Source: SIG440 sp045645905 (GTDB taxonomy: Bacteria; Bacillota; Clostridia; Monoglobales; Monoglobaceae). Taken from it: a DNA stretch of 29,108 bases. Under the pieces are notes generated by a model, which did no database searches, was not told the DNA's origin, and saw only the letters and a program-made list of their open reading frames with translations. Of the stretch, positions 7,500-16,225 are shown piece by piece (within the stretch, counting starts at the first letter, position 1; every line of letters begins with the position of its first letter). The stretch lies in contig JAZRJT010000088.1 in assembly GCA_045645905.1 (NCBI GenBank), positions 1 to 29,108 of the forward strand, in the 5' to 3' direction. The position numbers and the translations under genes are program-made.

Positions 7500-8864
7500 T
7501 TATTTATTTTTATATCTATCAATTACGGCGCGCATAGTTTCGATTGCGGGGCCGCCTGGGATTTTGCGAAGGTTTACACAGGTTTCAAGTGAAATTGCTG
7601 TATAGATATCCTCGTCAAACAGCGGTGAAAAGTCTTTGAATTCGTCCATACTAAGTGCATCAATCACCTTGTTGGTGTCAAGGCAGTATGCAACCATTCT
7701 GCCAACAACAGCGTGTGCATCACGGAAGGGTAGACCTTTCTTAACAAGGTAGTCGGCAACATCTGTCGCATTTGTAAAGCCGCCTTTAGCTCCTTCAAGC
7801 ATTGCATCCTTGTTTATCTTCATTGTGGCAAGCATTCCGCCAAATACCGGCAGGCACATCTTAACGGTGTCAAGTGCGTCAAAGATTTGTTCCTTATCTT
7901 CCTGCATATCCTTGTTATATGCAAGCGGCAGACCTTTAAGCATTGTAAGAAGCCCCATCAGCGAGCCAAACACCCTGCCTGACTTACCTCTTGCAAGCTC
8001 GGCGACATCGGGGTTCTTTTTCTGCGGCATTATGCTGGAGCCTGTACTGTATGCATCGTCAAGGGTGATAAAACCAAACTCGTTGGAGCTCCAGAGGATG
8101 ATTTCTTCCGAAAAACGGCTCAGGTGAACCATTATCATTGACAGCACAAAGGCAAATTCGCAGATAAAGTCACGGTCAGAAACACCGTCGATGCTGTTTT
8201 GAGTAATTCCGTCAAAGCCAAGCTGATTTGCAACATATGGTCTGTCAAGGGGATAGGTTGTACCTGCTAAGGCGCCGCTGCCAAGGGGCATAATATTCAT
8301 ACGCTTTCTCCAGTCACTAAGCCTTGAAAGGTCACGACCAAACATTTCGTAATATGCCATAATATGATGTGCAAAGGTGATGGGCTGTGCCTTTTGCAGA
8401 TGTGTGTAGCCGGGCATAATTGTGTCAAGGTTTTCCTCTGCAAGTTTCAAAATGATACCTTGCAGATTTTCAAGCATAGATTTAAGCTCTTCTGACTCGT
8501 CACGCAGATACAGCTTGTTGTCAAGGGCAACCTGATCATTGCGGCTTCTGCCTGTGTGAAGGCGTTTGCCAACATCACCAATGCGTGAAATCAAAATTGT
8601 TTCGATATTCATATGGATATCCTCGGCATCAATGGTGAATTCCACCTTGCCGTCTTCAATATCCGCTAAGATTTCTTCAAGTGTTTTTACGATAAGCTCG
8701 GCGTCCTCTTGGGGGATAATTCCCTGCTTGCCAAGCATTGTTGCGTGTGCCTGACTGCCGCGGATGTCCTGCTTATACATACGGCTGTCAAAACGGATTG
8801 ATGAGTTAAAATCGTCAACTGCCGCATCTGTGGATTTTGAAAATCTTCCACCCCATAGTTTCAT
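7500..8864 (-). CDS. argH: Argininosuccinate lyase
   Basis: Splits argininosuccinate into arginine and fumarate, the last step of arginine synthesis. The 454-residue product begins MKLWGGRFSK, the typical family start, and has HTGRSRNDQVALD and the fumarase/lyase signature SSIMPQKKNPD. I start it at ATG 8864, not at the upstream in-frame ATG at 8885, because MKLWGGRF is the conserved N-terminus and AGGAGA is placed about 10 bp upstream. It follows argG on the same strand, with a hairpin in the 61-bp gap. Confidence 0.95.
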   Translation of the reverse strand: MKLWGGRFSKSTDAAVDDFNSSIRFDSRMYKQDIRGSQAHATMLGKQGIIPQEDAELIVKTLEEILADIEDGKVEFTIDAEDIHMNIETILISRIGDVGKRLHTGRSRNDQVALDNKLYLRDESEELKSMLENLQGIILKLAEENLDTIMPGYTHLQKAQPITFAHHIMAYYEMFGRDLSRLSDWRKRMNIMPLGSGALAGTTYPLDRPYVANQLGFDGITQNSIDGVSDRDFICEFAFVLSMIMVHLSRFSEEIILWSSNEFGFITLDDAYSTGSSIMPQKKNPDVAELARGKSGRVFGSLMGLLTMLKGLPLAYNKDMQEDKEQIFDALDTVKMCLPVFGGMLATMKINKDAMLEGAKGGFTNATDVADYLVKKGLPFRDAHAVVGRMVAYCLDTNKVIDALSMDEFKDFSPLFDEDIYTAISLETCVNLRKIPGGPAIETMRAVIDRYKNK

Positions 8865-8893
8865 AATGGTTTTTCTCCTATACATATAAATTA

Positions 8894-8914
8894 AGGGGCA
8901 TCAAGGATGCCCCT
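8894..8914 (-). other. Hairpin between argG and argH
   Basis: AGGGGCATC (8894-8902) and GATGCCCCT (8906-8914) form a perfect 9-bp stem with a 3-base loop. On the transcribed strand it is followed by TTAATTT and not by a clean T run, so it may be a partial terminator or an mRNA-stabilising hairpin that lowers argH relative to argG. Confidence 0.6.
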
Positions 8915-8925
8915 GTCAAAATCAA

Positions 8926-10143
8926 CTACTTTTCGTTATTTTTCTTATTCATTAATGCACGAACTTTAAGGGGCAGACCAAAGAGGTTGATAAATCCTTC
9001 AGCGTCCTTATGGCTGTAAAGCTCTTTGCTGTCGCCAAAGCTTGCAATTTCTTCGTTATAAAGTGAATAAGGTGATTTTGCACCTGCAGGTGTGCAGTTG
9101 CCCTTGTAAAGCTTAAGGCGTACTGTACCTGTAACGTATTTATCCATTTCGTCATACATTGCTGACAATGACTCACGAAGAGTTGTAAACCACTTGCCGT
9201 CATATACAAGCTGTGAGAACTGAGTCTGGCTCATTCTCTTAAACGCCTGGGTGTCACGGTCAAGGCACAGATATTCAAGCTCCTGAATTGCGGTGTAAAG
9301 GATTGTGCCGCCGGGAGTTTCATAAACACCTCTTGACTTCATACCAACCAAGCGGTCTTCAACGATGTCTGCAATACCAACACCATTTTTGCCGCCAAGC
9401 TCATTGAGCTTTTCAACCAATGCAACGGGTGAAAGCTTTTCACCGTCAACTGAAACGGGAACACCTGCCTCAAAGCCGATTTCAACATATGTTGGTTCGT
9501 CAGGAGCGGCTTCGGGTGATACGCCAAGCTTTAAAAGGCTGTCAAACATAGGTTCGTTCCAGGGGTCTTCCAAATCCATACCTTCGTGGCTGATGTGCCA
9601 GATGTTTCTGTCACGTGAGTAAAGGTCCTTCTTTGTAACGGGAATTTCGATGCCGTGAGCGTTTGCATAATCAACGGCATCTTCCCTTGATTTGATGTCC
9701 CAGATTCTCCAGGGAGCGATGATTTTAAGTGATGGGTCAAGAGCCTTAACTGTAAGCTCAAAACGTACCTGGTCATTACCCTTACCGGTTGCGCCGTGGC
9801 AGATTGCAACTGCGCCTTCCTTCTGTGCGATTTCAACCAGTCTTTTTGCAATAACAGGTCTTGCGTGTGATGTGCCAAGAAGGTACTTACCTTCATACAT
9901 TGCACCTGACTTAAGAGTGGGGAAGATGTAGTCTTTAACATATTCTTCTCTTAAATCCTCTATGTAACATTTAAGTGCACCTGAACGGATTGCACGTTCT
10001 TCAAGCCCGTCTGTTTCCTTACCCTGACCAACGTCACCGCAAACGCAAACAACATCATAGTCATAATTCTCTTTAAGCCACTGAATAATGATTGATGTGT
10101 CAAGTCCGCCGGAGTACGCAAGTACTACTTTATCTTTTGCCAT
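8926..10143 (-). CDS. argG: Argininosuccinate synthase
   Basis: Joins citrulline and aspartate with ATP to give argininosuccinate. The 405-residue protein opens with the ATP pyrophosphatase loop AYSGGLDTSI (residues 9-18) and has GDVGQGKE, then CHGATGKGNDQVRFE in the aspartate/citrulline site. The ATG has a full AGGAGG ribosome site. It is the first gene of argG-argH, read from a strong promoter with ARG boxes further upstream. The stop is TAG, which matters for judging the tlyA amber codon. Confidence 0.97.
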   Translation of the reverse strand: MAKDKVVLAYSGGLDTSIIIQWLKENYDYDVVCVCGDVGQGKETDGLEERAIRSGALKCYIEDLREEYVKDYIFPTLKSGAMYEGKYLLGTSHARPVIAKRLVEIAQKEGAVAICHGATGKGNDQVRFELTVKALDPSLKIIAPWRIWDIKSREDAVDYANAHGIEIPVTKKDLYSRDRNIWHISHEGMDLEDPWNEPMFDSLLKLGVSPEAAPDEPTYVEIGFEAGVPVSVDGEKLSPVALVEKLNELGGKNGVGIADIVEDRLVGMKSRGVYETPGGTILYTAIQELEYLCLDRDTQAFKRMSQTQFSQLVYDGKWFTTLRESLSAMYDEMDKYVTGTVRLKLYKGNCTPAGAKSPYSLYNEEIASFGDSKELYSHKDAEGFINLFGLPLKVRALMNKKNNEK

Positions 10144-10194
10144 AATATTACCTCCTGATAGGTTAAAAAATACTTGTTTTATTCAACGTTTTAT

Positions 10195-10223
10195 ATTATA
10201 ATGTATGTTATGGAAAAATGCAA
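10195..10223 (-). promoter_or_regulatory. argGH promoter
   Basis: On the minus strand, TTGCAT (10218-10223), 17 bp, then a consensus TATAAT (10195-10200). The start of transcription should be near 10188, giving a leader of about 45 bases before argG. Confidence 0.85.
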
Positions 10224-10240
10224 CACTTTTTTAAAAATTT

Positions 10241-10258
10241 TTTGTATTTTTATGCAAA
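10241..10258. promoter_or_regulatory. ARG box 1 (ArgR operator half)
   Basis: The 18-mer fits the general ARG-box pattern (w-n-TG-n-AT-w4-AT-n-CA-n-w) at every defined position. It lies 17 bp upstream of the argG -35 and 3 bp from a second box. The match to the consensus is from memory of enteric and Bacillus boxes. Confidence 0.7.
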
Positions 10259-10261
10259 AAT

Positions 10262-10279
10262 AATGAATTTTTATGCATA
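10262..10279. promoter_or_regulatory. ARG box 2 (ArgR operator half)
   Basis: A second 18-mer fits all defined ARG-box positions. The 3-bp gap to box 1 matches the tandem spacing known for ArgR hexamer operators. It also lies about 45 bp upstream of the ruvC start codon, so ArgR bound here could affect both directions. Confidence 0.7.
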
Positions 10280-10323
10280 AAATGAAATATTATATGCATT
10301 TTACAAACGAAAGGCAAAACATT

Positions 10324-10806
10324 ATGAGAATTTTAGGTATCGACCCGGGCTACGCAATTGTTGGTGTTGGGGTTGTGGATTTTGAAGGTAACCGTTTTAA
10401 GGTTGTTGATTTTGGTGCGATTACAACCAATGCGGGCGAGGATATGTTTGACCGTTTAAAATCAATTTATGACGAGGCGGTTGAGATTATCGAAAAAACA
10501 AAGCCAGACGCAATGGCGATTGAAGAGTTGTTTTTCAACAGCAACCAAAAGACGGCAATCAATGTTGCTCAGGCAAGAGGAGTTTTGGTTCTTGCGGCAA
10601 AAAACTGCGGTGTTCCCATTTATGAATACACTCCCCTTCAGGTAAAGCAGGCGGTTGTGGGCTATGGCCGTGCCGAAAAGGCTCAGGTTCAGCAAATGAC
10701 AAAGGCGATTTTAAATCTTGAGGCTGTTCCCAAGCCCGATGACACTGCCGACGCTCTTGCTATTGCCATTTGCCACGCACATTCATACAGAGCGGCAAAG
10801 TGGTAA
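10324..10806 (+). CDS. ruvC: Holliday junction resolvase RuvC
   Basis: Endonuclease that cuts Holliday junctions moved by RuvAB. The 160-residue product has the RNase H-like catalytic residues: D7 in RILGIDPG, the E67-E68 pair in AIEELFFN, and the C-terminal Asp pair in DDTADALAIAICHAH. An upstream in-frame ATG at 10273 would add a 17-residue tail unlike RuvC, so I use 10324, which has GAAAGG upstream. It is divergent from argG and is separated from ruvAB by two unrelated genes. Confidence 0.94.
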   Translation: MRILGIDPGYAIVGVGVVDFEGNRFKVVDFGAITTNAGEDMFDRLKSIYDEAVEIIEKTKPDAMAIEELFFNSNQKTAINVAQARGVLVLAAKNCGVPIYEYTPLQVKQAVVGYGRAEKAQVQQMTKAILNLEAVPKPDDTADALAIAICHAHSYRAAKW

Positions 10807-10824
10807 AATTATGTCATTTCGCTC

Positions 10825-10853
10825 TTGTATTTTGCTGAAAATGATGGTATAAT
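10825..10853 (+). promoter_or_regulatory. Promoter upstream of the HAD phosphatase gene
   Basis: TTGTAT (10825-10830), 17 bp, TATAAT (10848-10853), with TG one base before the -10. It lies in the 85-bp gap after ruvC, so the HAD-PHP-ruvA-ruvB-metG run can be transcribed independently of ruvC. Confidence 0.8.
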
Positions 10854-10891
10854 AAACAAGATTGCAGATTTTAAAGAAAAGAGGTTAATAA

Positions 10892-11536
10892 GTGAAGTTC
10901 AACACCTATTTATTTGATTTTGACGGAACATTGGTTAATTCAATGCCTGCATATATTTCGGCTATGCTGAAGATTCTTGATGAAAACAACATAAAATACG
11001 GCGACGATATAGTGAAAATCATTACACCACTTGGTTATGCGGGGACTGCACGGTACTTTAAAGAGCTGGGTGTACCGCTTTCCGAGGATGAAATGGTGAA
11101 ACAGATGAAGGCAAATGCATACAATGAATATGCATATAATATTCAGGCAAAAGCCAACGTGACTTCTGTTCTTGAAGAACTGAAAAAAGGCGGAGCAAGC
11201 CTTAACATTCTTACCGCAAGCCCTCACGAAGTTCTTGATGTGTGTCTTAAAAGGATAGGGATATTTGATTTGTTTGCAAATGTGTGGTCTTGCGATGATT
11301 TTTCAACCACAAAGGCGGACCCCGGGATTTACAAAATGGCGGCAGAAAAGATGGGACAGCCCGTAGATAAAGTTCTGTTCCTTGACGACAACTTAAATGC
11401 CGACAAAACCGCCAAAAGTGCGGGGATGATGGTGTGCGGTGTTTATGATGATTCGTCCGGAGATTACACTGATGAAATAAAAGACGCAACAGATTATTAT
11501 ATATACGATTTCTTGGAACTTTTAAAATTGGACTAA
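10892..11536 (+). CDS. HAD-superfamily hydrolase (phosphoglycolate phosphatase-like)
   Basis: A 214-residue haloacid-dehalogenase-type phosphatase. Motif I is DFDGTLVNS (D9 nucleophile, D11), an alpha-helical cap covers about 15-90, motif II is ILTASP, motif III is around TTKADPGIY, and motif IV is LFLDDNLNADKTA. Starts at GTG 10892 with AAAGAGG upstream. The real substrate cannot be told; Gph- or PpaX-like roles are possible. It leads an operon into a PHP protein and ruvAB. Confidence 0.85.
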   Translation: MKFNTYLFDFDGTLVNSMPAYISAMLKILDENNIKYGDDIVKIITPLGYAGTARYFKELGVPLSEDEMVKQMKANAYNEYAYNIQAKANVTSVLEELKKGGASLNILTASPHEVLDVCLKRIGIFDLFANVWSCDDFSTTKADPGIYKMAAEKMGQPVDKVLFLDDNLNADKTAKSAGMMVCGVYDDSSGDYTDEIKDATDYYIYDFLELLKLD

Positions 11537-11554
11537 AGGTCAGGAGAGGATTTT

Positions 11555-12553
11555 ATGAAAAAGTATCTATTGCCCAATGACGGAACTTTTTATAAGGCAA
11601 GTCTTCATACACATACAACCGTTTCGGACGGAAGAATGACCCCTGAAGAATTAAAGGAGCATTATAAGGAAAACGGTTATTCTGTTGTTGCGTTCACCGA
11701 CCACGATGTTTTGGTTCCTCACCCCGAGCTTGCGGATGAGAGTTTTATTCCCTTAAATGGCTATGAAATGGAGATTATGGAGGAGGGAAAAGAACGGCGT
11801 ATCAAAAAATCCTGCCATATGTGTTTTGTTGCAATAGAACCGGACAATCTGACACAGGTTTGTTTTCATCGTTCAAAGTATGTGGAGGGAAATGCACTTA
11901 ACTATCTTGACAAAATTAAATATGACGAATCTCTGCCTGATTATGAAAGAATACACAACCACGAAACAATCAGCGATGCGATGAAGCAAGGCAGAGAAAA
12001 CGGCTTTTTTGTGACCTTTAATCATCCTACATGGTCCCTTGAATATTATGAAGATTATATGGGTTACGACAATATGCACTCAATGGAAGTTTATAACCAC
12101 GAATGTTACAGACTGGGTTATAATGAATTTAATGAGAAAGAGTATGACGATATGCTTCGCAGCGGCAAGCGTATTTATTGCATAGCAACCGATGACTGCC
12201 ATAGCAAAGATTCCTGTTGTGGCGGATTTACAATGATTAAGGCAGAAAAATTTGAATACACAGCCATTACCAAGGCTTTGCTTGACGGAAATTTTTATGC
12301 ATCCACAGGCCCGCAGATATTTGATTTGTGGGTTGAAGACGGCAAACTTTATATCAATTGCTCGGATGCCGAAAATATTGCTTTGCACACTGCAGCACGT
12401 CGGGCAAAAAGATTGATTGCAGATGACGGAAAGGTTTTAAATTCTGCTTGCTTTGATGTTCTTCCTGAAGACGTGTATGTAAGAATTACCGTTACCGACC
12501 ACAAAGGCAAGTGTGCATACACAAATGCGTATTTTACAGACGAAATTTTATAG
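11555..12553 (+). CDS. PHP-domain metal-dependent phosphoesterase
   Basis: A 332-residue protein with the polymerase-and-histidinol-phosphatase fold. Metal ligands visible: H18 and H20 in SLHTHTTVSDG with D25, D49-H50 in AFTDHD, a His-rich middle, NHPTW, and ATDDCH near residue 210. The last about 80 residues look like a beta-rich C-terminal domain. Family members act as phosphatases or nucleotide phosphodiesterases; no substrate can be assigned. AGGAGAGG precedes the ATG. It ends in TAG. Confidence 0.82.
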   Translation: MKKYLLPNDGTFYKASLHTHTTVSDGRMTPEELKEHYKENGYSVVAFTDHDVLVPHPELADESFIPLNGYEMEIMEEGKERRIKKSCHMCFVAIEPDNLTQVCFHRSKYVEGNALNYLDKIKYDESLPDYERIHNHETISDAMKQGRENGFFVTFNHPTWSLEYYEDYMGYDNMHSMEVYNHECYRLGYNEFNEKEYDDMLRSGKRIYCIATDDCHSKDSCCGGFTMIKAEKFEYTAITKALLDGNFYASTGPQIFDLWVEDGKLYINCSDAENIALHTAARRAKRLIADDGKVLNSACFDVLPEDVYVRITVTDHKGKCAYTNAYFTDEIL

Positions 12554-12568
12554 AAAGGCAGATTTATT

Positions 12569-13174
12569 ATGTTTTATTATATATCAGGCACGGTGGCATT
12601 AAAAACCGAAAGCTTTGCGGTTATTGACAATCAGGGCGTTGGCTATCGCCTTTATGCCAGCACAAAAACCCTTGAGTCAATAGGCGAGGCAGGCTCTCAG
12701 GCAAAGCTTTATACCTATTCAAATTTCAAGGCATCTGCTGATATATTTGACCTTTATGGATTTGCCACAATGGAAGAGCTTAACTTGTTTGAAATGATTA
12801 TTGGGGTGTCAAGGGTTGGTGCAAAAACCGCCATTGCTTTGCTGTCAAACATTTCGCCATCTAAATTTGCCCTGTGCGTTGTGACAAACGACTTTAAATA
12901 TATTGCAAGCAAAACCCCCGGTCTTGGCGCCAAGGGTGCAGAGAGAATTGTTCTTGAACTAAAGGATAAATTCAAGGGCGTGGATATAGGCAACATTTCA
13001 ACCGAGGAAGTCGTTGATGTTTATCACGGCGGCGATTCTGAGGCTGATGAGGCGGTAAGTGCCCTTATGGTGCTTGGCTATTCCGCACAGGAAGCAAAGG
13101 GAGCGGTTTCTGGAGCCCGCGGAACGGTGGAAGAAATTGTGAAGGAAGCCCTTAAAAAACTTATGAGAGGTTAA
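12569..13174 (+). CDS. ruvA: Holliday junction branch migration protein RuvA
   Basis: Junction-binding subunit of RuvAB. The 201-residue product has the N-terminal OB domain starting MFYYISGTV, the helix-hairpin-helix repeats (LFEMIIGVSRVGAKTAIALLS and TPGLGAKGAERIVLELKDK) and the RuvB-binding C-terminal helix bundle (EADEAVSALMVLGYS). Standard pairing with ruvB, whose ribosome site overlaps the ruvA stop. Confidence 0.95.
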   Translation: MFYYISGTVALKTESFAVIDNQGVGYRLYASTKTLESIGEAGSQAKLYTYSNFKASADIFDLYGFATMEELNLFEMIIGVSRVGAKTAIALLSNISPSKFALCVVTNDFKYIASKTPGLGAKGAERIVLELKDKFKGVDIGNISTEEVVDVYHGGDSEADEAVSALMVLGYSAQEAKGAVSGARGTVEEIVKEALKKLMRG

Positions 13175-13180
13175 CGCCTT

Positions 13181-14203
13181 ATGGATTTTGAATTGGAAAA
13201 CAGAATTGTAACTACCTGCGAAATACACGGTGACAACGAAATTGAATATAGTCTTCGTCCCAAGCTCCTTTCTGACTATATCGGGCAGACTAAGGCAAAG
13301 GAGAACCTGAAGGTTTTTATGGAGGCGGCAAAAAAAAGGAATGAGTCACTTGACCACGTTTTGCTTTACGGCCCTCCCGGTTTGGGAAAAACCACTCTGG
13401 CAGGGATTATTGCCAACGAAATGGGGGTTAACATCCGCATTACATCAGGCCCGGCAATCGAAAAGCAGGGCGATTTGGCGGCACTCCTTACCAATCTTTC
13501 GGAGAATGATATTTTATTTATTGACGAAATTCACCGTCTTAACCGTAGTGTTGAAGAAATTTTATATCCCGCAATGGAAGACGGTGCACTTGATATAATT
13601 ATAGGCAAAGGTCCATCGGCTCGCTCAATTCGGCTTGACCTTCCTAAATTCACACTTATCGGTGCAACCACCAAGGCGGGCGCTTTGACTGCACCATTAC
13701 GCGACCGATTTGGTGTGATTTCAAGGCTTGAGATGTACACTAACGAAGACCTGGAGCAGATTATTTCCCGTTCGGCAGGGATTTTGGGGATTGAAATCAC
13801 TCCCAAAGGAGCGGCAGAAATAGCATCACGTTCACGTGGTACTCCCCGAATTGCAAACCGATTGCTGAAACGTGTTCGTGATTTTGCCGAGGTTGAGGCA
13901 AACGGCGTTATAACCGACCAGGTTGCAGATTTTGCTCTTAAACGTCTTGAAATTGACAAGCTTGGTCTTGACCGCATTGACAAAACTATGATTGAAGCTA
14001 TTATAAACTTTTACGACGGAGGTCCTGTCGGTCTTGACACCATTGCCGCAACGGTGGGTGAAGACAGCGACACCATTGAAGATGTTTACGAGCCATATCT
14101 TATGCAGATTGGATTTATCAATCGCACTCCAAGAGGACGAGTTGTGACCAGACTTGCGTATGCGCACTTTAATATAGATTTTAACGGAAAGGATGAAATA
14201 TAA
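13181..14203 (+). CDS. ruvB: Holliday junction branch migration ATPase RuvB
   Basis: AAA+ motor of RuvAB, 340 residues. Visible: SLRPKLLSDYIGQ at the start of the ATPase, Walker A GPPGLGKTT (64-72), Walker B DILFIDEIHRLNR, the sensor GATTKAGALTAPLRDRFG with arginine finger, and the C-terminal winged helix ending IGFINRTPRGRVVT. Its stop overlaps the metG start (TAATG). Confidence 0.96.
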   Translation: MDFELENRIVTTCEIHGDNEIEYSLRPKLLSDYIGQTKAKENLKVFMEAAKKRNESLDHVLLYGPPGLGKTTLAGIIANEMGVNIRITSGPAIEKQGDLAALLTNLSENDILFIDEIHRLNRSVEEILYPAMEDGALDIIIGKGPSARSIRLDLPKFTLIGATTKAGALTAPLRDRFGVISRLEMYTNEDLEQIISRSAGILGIEITPKGAAEIASRSRGTPRIANRLLKRVRDFAEVEANGVITDQVADFALKRLEIDKLGLDRIDKTMIEAIINFYDGGPVGLDTIAATVGEDSDTIEDVYEPYLMQIGFINRTPRGRVVTRLAYAHFNIDFNGKDEI

Positions 14204-16128
14204 TGCATAAAAAGTTTTACTTAACAACAGCTATTGCATATACCTCAAGAAAGCCGCATATCGGCAACACCTATGAGGTTGTACTTGCGGATGCTATTGC
14301 CAGATTTAAAAGATTTGAAGGCTATGACGTGTTCTTCCTTACGGGAACAGATGAGCACGGTCAAAAAATTGAGCAGCTTGCAGATGAGGCAGGTATCTCA
14401 CCACAGGCATACGTTGACGGCGTTGCAGGTGAAATCCGCACAATCTGGGATTTGATGAATTCATCATATGACAAATTCATCAGAACAACCGATGACTACC
14501 ATGTTGACAGCGTTCAGAAAATTTTCAAAAAGCTCTATGACCAGGGCGATATATACAAGGATTCATACACAGGCTGGTATTGTACACCTTGTGAATCCTT
14601 CTGGACAGATACTCAGCTTGTCGACGGCAAGTGCCCCGACTGCGGACGAGAGGTACACAAGGGCAACGAGGAAGCATATTTCTTTAAAATGAGTAAGTAT
14701 CAGGCGGCTCTAGAGAAGCATATCGAGGAAAACCCTGATTTCATTCAGCCCGAATCCAGAAAGAAGGAAATGATAAACAACTTTATCAAACCTGGCATTC
14801 AGGATTTGTGCGTGTCACGAACAAGCATTAAATGGGGTATCCCCGTTACATTTGATGATAAGCACACAATTTATGTATGGCTTGATGCACTTACAAATTA
14901 TATTAATGCACTTGGCTATACTCCTGACTCAAAGGGCGAGCTGTATGATAAATACTGGCCTGCAGATGTTCATATTATAGGTAAGGATATTCTGCGTTTT
15001 CATACAATTTACTGGCCTATATTCCTGATGGCTCTTGGTGAACCATTGCCAAAGAAGGTTTTTGGACACCCATGGCTCCTCAGCGGTGAGGATAAGATGA
15101 GCAAGTCTTTGGGCAATGTTATTTATGCAGATGACCTGGTTCGTCATTTCGGCACAGATGCGATAAGATATTATCTCCTTCGTGAGATGCCTTATGCTCA
15201 GGACGGTACAATCACCTATGAAAAGATTGTAAGCTCATATAATACCGACCTTGCCAATGTTCTTGGAAACCTTGCAAATCGTACAGTTGCAATGGTGAAT
15301 AAGTATTTTGAAGGAATTGTTCCCAATAAGGAAACAGCAACCGATTTTGATGCAGATTTGGCGGCAGTTGCCGAAAAAGCAAAGGCGGATGTTGTGGCCT
15401 TGATGGATGAATTCCGCACAGCAGATGCCCTAGAGGCACTCTGGACAATAGCAAACCGTGCAAATAAATACATTGACGAAACAATGCCCTGGGCACTTGC
15501 CAAGGATGAAGCACAGATTGGCACATTAAAGACAGTTATGTATAATCTTGTGGAGGCTCTTCGCTGGATTGCATCTCTCCTTGCACCATTTATGCCCGAA
15601 ACTGCCGAAAAGCTGACTGCGGCACTTGGCACAGATGCATACACTCTTGACCAGCTTGTGAACTTTGGTACAGCAGAGGCAGGACAGAGGGTTGGCGAGG
15701 CAGCAATGCTCTTTGCAAGAATTGATGCTGAAAAGAAGCTTGCTGAAATCGAAGAAGAAAATGCGGCAGGTAAAGCACCCGCAATTGAAATCGAACCCTT
15801 TAAGGCAGACATCGACTTTGAAAAGTTCCTTGACCTTGATATCCGTGTGGGCAAGGTGCTTGAATGTGAGCCTGTTCCTAAATCATCAAAGCTTTTGAGA
15901 TTTATTATCGAAACAGGCAGCGAAACAAGACAGATTTTATCTGGTGTTGCAAAATTCTGCAAGCCCGAGGATATGATTGGTAAGAATGTTCTGTTTGTTG
16001 CAAACTTCCCGCCAAGAAAGATGATGGGGCTTGAGTCAAACGGAATGATTTTGAGTGCTGAATATAAGGATAACCTGAATGTAATAACCGTTGATGAAGG
16101 AATACAGAGTGGTGCTCAGATAGTGTAA
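14203..16128 (+). CDS. metG: Methionyl-tRNA synthetase
   Basis: Charges tRNA-Met. The 641-residue protein has the class I HIGN motif at 19-22, a four-cysteine zinc knuckle (C127, C130, C144, C147), the KMSKS loop in GEDKMSKSLGN, an alpha-helical anticodon-binding domain, and a C-terminal tRNA-binding OB domain from about residue 535 (FEKFLDLDIRVGKV ... GLESNGMILSA). It is translationally coupled to ruvB, which is uncommon for a synthetase gene. No T-box leader is visible because there is no intergenic space. Confidence 0.97.
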   Translation: MHKKFYLTTAIAYTSRKPHIGNTYEVVLADAIARFKRFEGYDVFFLTGTDEHGQKIEQLADEAGISPQAYVDGVAGEIRTIWDLMNSSYDKFIRTTDDYHVDSVQKIFKKLYDQGDIYKDSYTGWYCTPCESFWTDTQLVDGKCPDCGREVHKGNEEAYFFKMSKYQAALEKHIEENPDFIQPESRKKEMINNFIKPGIQDLCVSRTSIKWGIPVTFDDKHTIYVWLDALTNYINALGYTPDSKGELYDKYWPADVHIIGKDILRFHTIYWPIFLMALGEPLPKKVFGHPWLLSGEDKMSKSLGNVIYADDLVRHFGTDAIRYYLLREMPYAQDGTITYEKIVSSYNTDLANVLGNLANRTVAMVNKYFEGIVPNKETATDFDADLAAVAEKAKADVVALMDEFRTADALEALWTIANRANKYIDETMPWALAKDEAQIGTLKTVMYNLVEALRWIASLLAPFMPETAEKLTAALGTDAYTLDQLVNFGTAEAGQRVGEAAMLFARIDAEKKLAEIEEENAAGKAPAIEIEPFKADIDFEKFLDLDIRVGKVLECEPVPKSSKLLRFIIETGSETRQILSGVAKFCKPEDMIGKNVLFVANFPPRKMMGLESNGMILSAEYKDNLNVITVDEGIQSGAQIV

Positions 16129-16130
16129 AG

Positions 16131-16185
16131 ACAATCCCACCGTCAGTTGTGAACAACTGACACCTCCCTTTACACAAGGGAGGCT
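16131..16185. repeat. Palindromic intergenic repeat element after metG
   Basis: Two adjacent stem-loops: GTCAGTTGT (16142-16150) with ACAACTGAC (16153-16161), and CCTCCCTT (16163-16170) with AAGGGAGG (16176-16183) around TACAC. The combination 'acaatccc..ccgtca' + variable hairpin + 'tgacacctccctttacacaa' + 'gggaggc' looks like a repeat I remember as very common between genes in gut Clostridia. It may also act as an mRNA 3' hairpin for metG, though no T run follows. Only one copy is in the window. Confidence 0.6.
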
Positions 16186-16225
16186 ATAATAATACTTGTG
16201 TAAATAAATATGGAGATGAGAATTT

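Noticed and set aside
14100..14203. T-box or SAM-type riboswitch for metG
   Set aside because: metG overlaps ruvB by one base; there is no leader to hold a riboswitch.
15216..15962. Long minus-strand open frame of 248 codons in metG
   Set aside because: Low-complexity Ser/Ala-rich translation antisense to metG; a shadow of the metG codon pattern.
16185..16190. TATAAT as a promoter for the DUF1015 gene
   Set aside because: No -35-like hexamer at 16-18 bp upstream (ACCTCC there, inside the repeat hairpin) and no extended -10.
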